Source: JBBIOU01 sp037443205
GTDB taxonomy: Bacteria > Bacteroidota > Bacteroidia > Flavobacteriales_D > UBA2798
NCBI GenBank assembly: GCA_037443205.1
Contig: JBBIOU010000014.1
Location: 18,683 to 82,682, forward strand
Length of the DNA stretch: 64,000 nucleotides
Direction of reading: 5' to 3'
Below the pieces are notes generated by a model. It had not been told where the DNA came from, made no database searches, and saw only the letters and a list, made by a program, of their open reading frames with translations. Both the position numbers and the translations under genes were made by a program. Shown piece after piece: positions 62,114-64,000 of the stretch. Numbering within the stretch: position 1 is the stretch's first letter; the number at the start of each line of letters is the position of its first letter.

Positions 62114-62675
62114 TATCAATGATTTTCCCTATTTATTAAATATAAAAAATGATTTAGATTCAATTTTAAAAGATGTAAATAATGCATATCTCACAAATGA
62201 TTATTTTAAAAATTTTATTGACGGAAAAGAATTATTCTATTCTTCGCATATTGAGTGGTATGCCAGGGACCAGGGAATACATTCGGAACAACTGGGAATA
62301 GATATTACCCAAAACGGGGCATGGAGCGGATTTCCTTTATATAAAAAAAATTTTCCGATAAAATGGTATAACCCTCAGGAATACTTTCCAGCCATCATAA
62401 AACACCTTACAAAAGTACCTAATGTTTATTTCTCTGCTATTGTTAAGCTACAGTCAAAATCTAATCTTTTAGAGCATAAACACACGAATAGCCATATAGC
62501 TTTTCATTTATGTCTTTATGATTTAGATGATGATTCTGTAATTACCTGTAATCATAAAAATACTATCTTAAGAAATAAAGGTGATTATGCTATATTTGAC
62601 ACCGGACTACCCCATGCATCATATAACAAAGCTTCTATACAAAGAATTAATCTCGCTATAGGTTTTAATCCATAA
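62103..62675 (+). CDS. aspartyl/asparaginyl beta-hydroxylase-like dioxygenase
   Basis: A 190-residue protein whose C-terminal half follows the AspH/2OG-Fe(II) family pattern: LLEHKHTNSHIAFHLCLYDLDDDSVITCNHKNT (first His ligand region) and NKGDYAIFDTGLPHASYNKASIQRINLAIGF (Asp/His and the Arg that binds 2-oxoglutarate). The N-terminal half is particular to this gene. It overlaps the unknown 278-residue gene by 11 bases. Substrate could be a peptide side chain, or a small molecule made by the partner; neither is shown. Its 3' end overlaps the tail of the minus-strand gene at 62619 by 57 bases. Confidence 0.72.
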   Translation: MFYNINDFPYLLNIKNDLDSILKDVNNAYLTNDYFKNFIDGKELFYSSHIEWYARDQGIHSEQLGIDITQNGAWSGFPLYKKNFPIKWYNPQEYFPAIIKHLTKVPNVYFSAIVKLQSKSNLLEHKHTNSHIAFHLCLYDLDDDSVITCNHKNTILRNKGDYAIFDTGLPHASYNKASIQRINLAIGFNP

Positions 62676-63106
62676 TTTTGTTTTCATCATTTTTTTTGAT
62701 GACATTTCAATTATTCTAATGTTACTAACTTTAGTATTGTCTTTATCTTTATTCCTTTCCACTTCTATTTTAACTTCTATTTCATTGATATCATCCTTTA
62801 TTAATTCTATTGCATCAATTATTGCTTGATGATTTTTTTGTACACTTATTAAATTAGATTTAAGTTCATTTATTTTTTGTTGACCTTCAACTGAAACATC
62901 TCTTTTTTTCTGTTCATCTTCTAATTTTTTTCTAGCATTGTTAACCTCCATAGCGGCTATTTTTTCATCATTTACTAAAATAGTTTTTGCAACGTGCAAT
63001 GTAGTTACAATGATTGCTGTAGCAAATGTGTATGGATTTTTTTAGTATTTTCTAAAAATTTTTTCCAAGCATCAGGGTCATTATCATCATTTGGAAAATT
63101 ACCCAT
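62619..63106 (-). pseudogene. frameshifted coiled-coil membrane protein, possible Rhs-associated partner
   Basis: From ATG 63104-63106 the minus strand reads MGNFPNDDNDPDAWKKFLEN, then a run of T (63037-63043; A on the coding strand) where the frame is lost. With one extra base the frame would read NPYTFATAIIVTTLHVAKTI, a good membrane segment, into a 126-residue ORF (62619-62999) that is mostly coiled coil (ARKKLEDEQKKRDVSVEGQQ). So this is one gene with a single-base deletion in a 7-base homopolymer, or a sequencing error there. It begins 42 bases after the broken Rhs tip on the same strand, the usual place for an immunity gene. Function is inferred only. Confidence 0.5.
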
Positions 63107-63147
63107 TTCCGTTATTTTGTTTTGCAGTCAATAAATTTACTGCTAAT

Positions 63148-63648
63148 TCAACTTTTTCTAGCTTCTTGTGCTCTAATAAAACCAGGGTCAGAATGCCCCG
63201 GATTACCTAATGATGCATCATTTTTAAAAGCATCGCCCGTATATAACTCAAGATATTTTGGGGGATTATTCATTAAATAGATAATAAAATCAGTTGTTTT
63301 TTTAGCTACAAGCCAGGCAACTAACCCAGTTATTAATAATTCTCCACCAGCATAAATAAAATATATTGCAGGATGTTCTCTCTTTTCATCAATATAAAAA
63401 ATCGGGTTATTAGCAAATGTTGCATAATTACTCACAGACACTTGGTCAACCGGATCCAAATTCTATCTCCTACCTAATCTAGTAACATATTGCCAATACT
63501 CTGCAGTATATGAATTTCCACTTCCAGCAATTTCATCATCCTTCTCCTGCCCATTAAACCCATACCTATACTTTTCACTCGTAAAATTTCGGTTTTGTAG
63601 GAGGACGCCAAAGGGAGAATAATTGGTTATATATGTTTTACTCGTCAT
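63148..63648 (-). pseudogene. truncated Rhs repeat-associated core with C-terminal tip, interrupted by stop
   Basis: On the minus strand a frame begins YITNYSPFGVLLQNRNF..EKYRYGFNGQEKDDEIAGSGNSYTAEYWQY, the conserved end of the Rhs core, and reaches RLGRR followed by TAG (63463-63465). In the same frame it continues NLDPVDQVSVSNYATFANNPIFYIDEKREH, so the TAG stands where the conserved Trp or Phe of RLGRW(F) is expected. The C-terminal part (about residues 25-103 of the 63148-63459 fragment) has a hydrophobic helix (GGELLITGLVAWLVA) and a charged tail, perhaps a polymorphic-toxin tip. There is no upstream Rhs body, only the repeat DNA, so this is an orphan tip. Confidence 0.7.
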
Positions 63649-64000
63649 TAAACTGCTTAGCCAAATTTAAGGAAAAATTTTTTAACCACAGAGAGCACAG
63701 AGTAACACAGAGGTTTTTAAAGCGCGTAAGCCTGACGCAAATGCGGGCGTGTGCATAGCGTGAATAAAAACTTTAGCAAATGCAGATGTAATGCATTTGC
63801 GTTAAGAAGTTTTTAGAGAGCGCTGAAGCTTATTTGCGTCTTGAACTTTTCTTTGTTACTTTCTTTTGTTTCTAAGACAAAAGAAAGTAAGGTAAAATAT
63901 ACATTAGCAGAAAAATAGTAAATAAAATTTTTTTCTTTCTTGATCGCGCATTCCGCTTTGTAAATTACATACCATGAAAATAGGCCGGGTTATAACGAAA
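63649..64000. repeat. 352-base gene-free end with repeats and hairpins
   Basis: Contains CACAGAGAGCACAGAGTAACACAGAGG (about 63687-63713, a short near-tandem motif), an inverted repeat CAAATGC/GCATTTG flanked by AAAAACTT/AAGTTTTT (63766-63814), a perfect 12-bp hairpin ACTTTCTTTTGT/ACAAAAGAAAGT (63858-63888) and the 15-base repeat CCATGAAAATAGGCC (63972-63986) shared with 12987-13001. No ORF is supported. Confidence 0.6.
63858..63888. terminator. 12-bp perfect hairpin
   Basis: ACTTTCTTTTGT (63858-63869), loop TTCTAAG, ACAAAAGAAAGT (63877-63888). It could be a terminator for a gene outside the window or part of the repeat family. Confidence 0.5.

Noticed and set aside
63649..64000. CRISPR-like array in the repeat-rich end
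   Set aside because: Motifs are hairpins and irregular near-repeats; there are no equal spacers between repeated units and no cas genes.

Overview
The window looks like a chromosomal piece of a low-GC Bacteroidota bacterium. The evidence is: -7 promoter boxes of the TAnnTTTG type in front of several genes, lipoprotein and outer-membrane proteins of Bacteroidota style (beta-barrel ending in Phe), the bamD-rpoZ-coaBC-DUF4835 gene order, an ECF sigma factor followed by a FecR-like/TonB-like membrane protein, and many families typical of this phylum (DUF2490, DUF2330, TIGR02757, Rhs core with the YGFNGQEKDDE signature). Genus cannot be fixed from the sequence alone. No rRNA operon or CRISPR array is present; there is one tRNA (Met, CAT).

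Layout. 1-4.7 kb: SpoIIE-type phosphatase, folate cyclo-ligase, TauE/SafE permease, OmpA-domain protein and a small unknown protein. 4.7-5.8 kb: a decayed IS30-family transposase readable only by joining three frame segments. 5.8-12.8 kb: an inorganic-carbon uptake cluster (dabA, dabB, SulP transporter, DUF2490 porin-like protein, DUF167). 13-21.3 kb: 2-oxoglutarate dehydrogenase E2 and E1, then a minus-strand housekeeping run DUF4835, coaBC, rpoZ, bamD and a coiled-coil lipoprotein. 21.4-25.2 kb: M61 peptidase, small lipoprotein, ECF sigma factor with an anti-sigma-like/TonB fusion. 25.3-32.4 kb: birA, rsfS-ftsH-DUF2007-cdsA-osmC-metZ, rarA. 32.6-37.2 kb: two SGNH-type hydrolases plus an MBOAT acyltransferase, probably a surface-polymer O-acylation module. 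37.2-41.3 kb: TIGR02757, SLC13 transporter, isoaspartyl peptidase, methyltransferase. 41.7-47.6 kb: active/inactive M16 peptidase pair, stand-alone NqrB/RnfD-like protein, DUF2330. 47.7-51.3 kb: terminator, tRNA-Met, three unknown envelope proteins, HMG-CoA-lyase-like enzyme, Sua5/YciO. 51.3-61.2 kb: 1177-residue propeller-SpoIIE sensor, enoyl-CoA hydratase/isomerase, JmjC-like cupin, 3-hydroxyacyl-CoA dehydrogenase, mscL, a third M16 peptidase, O-methyltransferase, arsM-type methyltransferase. 61.2-64 kb: accessory end of the window with a very AT-rich two-gene cassette (unknown protein plus aspartyl/asparaginyl-hydroxylase-like dioxygenase), a broken Rhs tip with a frameshifted candidate partner gene, and hairpin-rich repeats.

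The parts that deserve most attention are the dabAB-SulP cluster sitting directly against an IS30 scar, the AT-rich unknown/dioxygenase cassette, the Rhs tip whose conserved Trp codon has become a stop followed by a small gene with a homopolymer frameshift, and the sigma/anti-sigma-TonB fusion. Nothing here proves a wholly new system; the 61.3-62.7 kb cassette is the best candidate for something undescribed.
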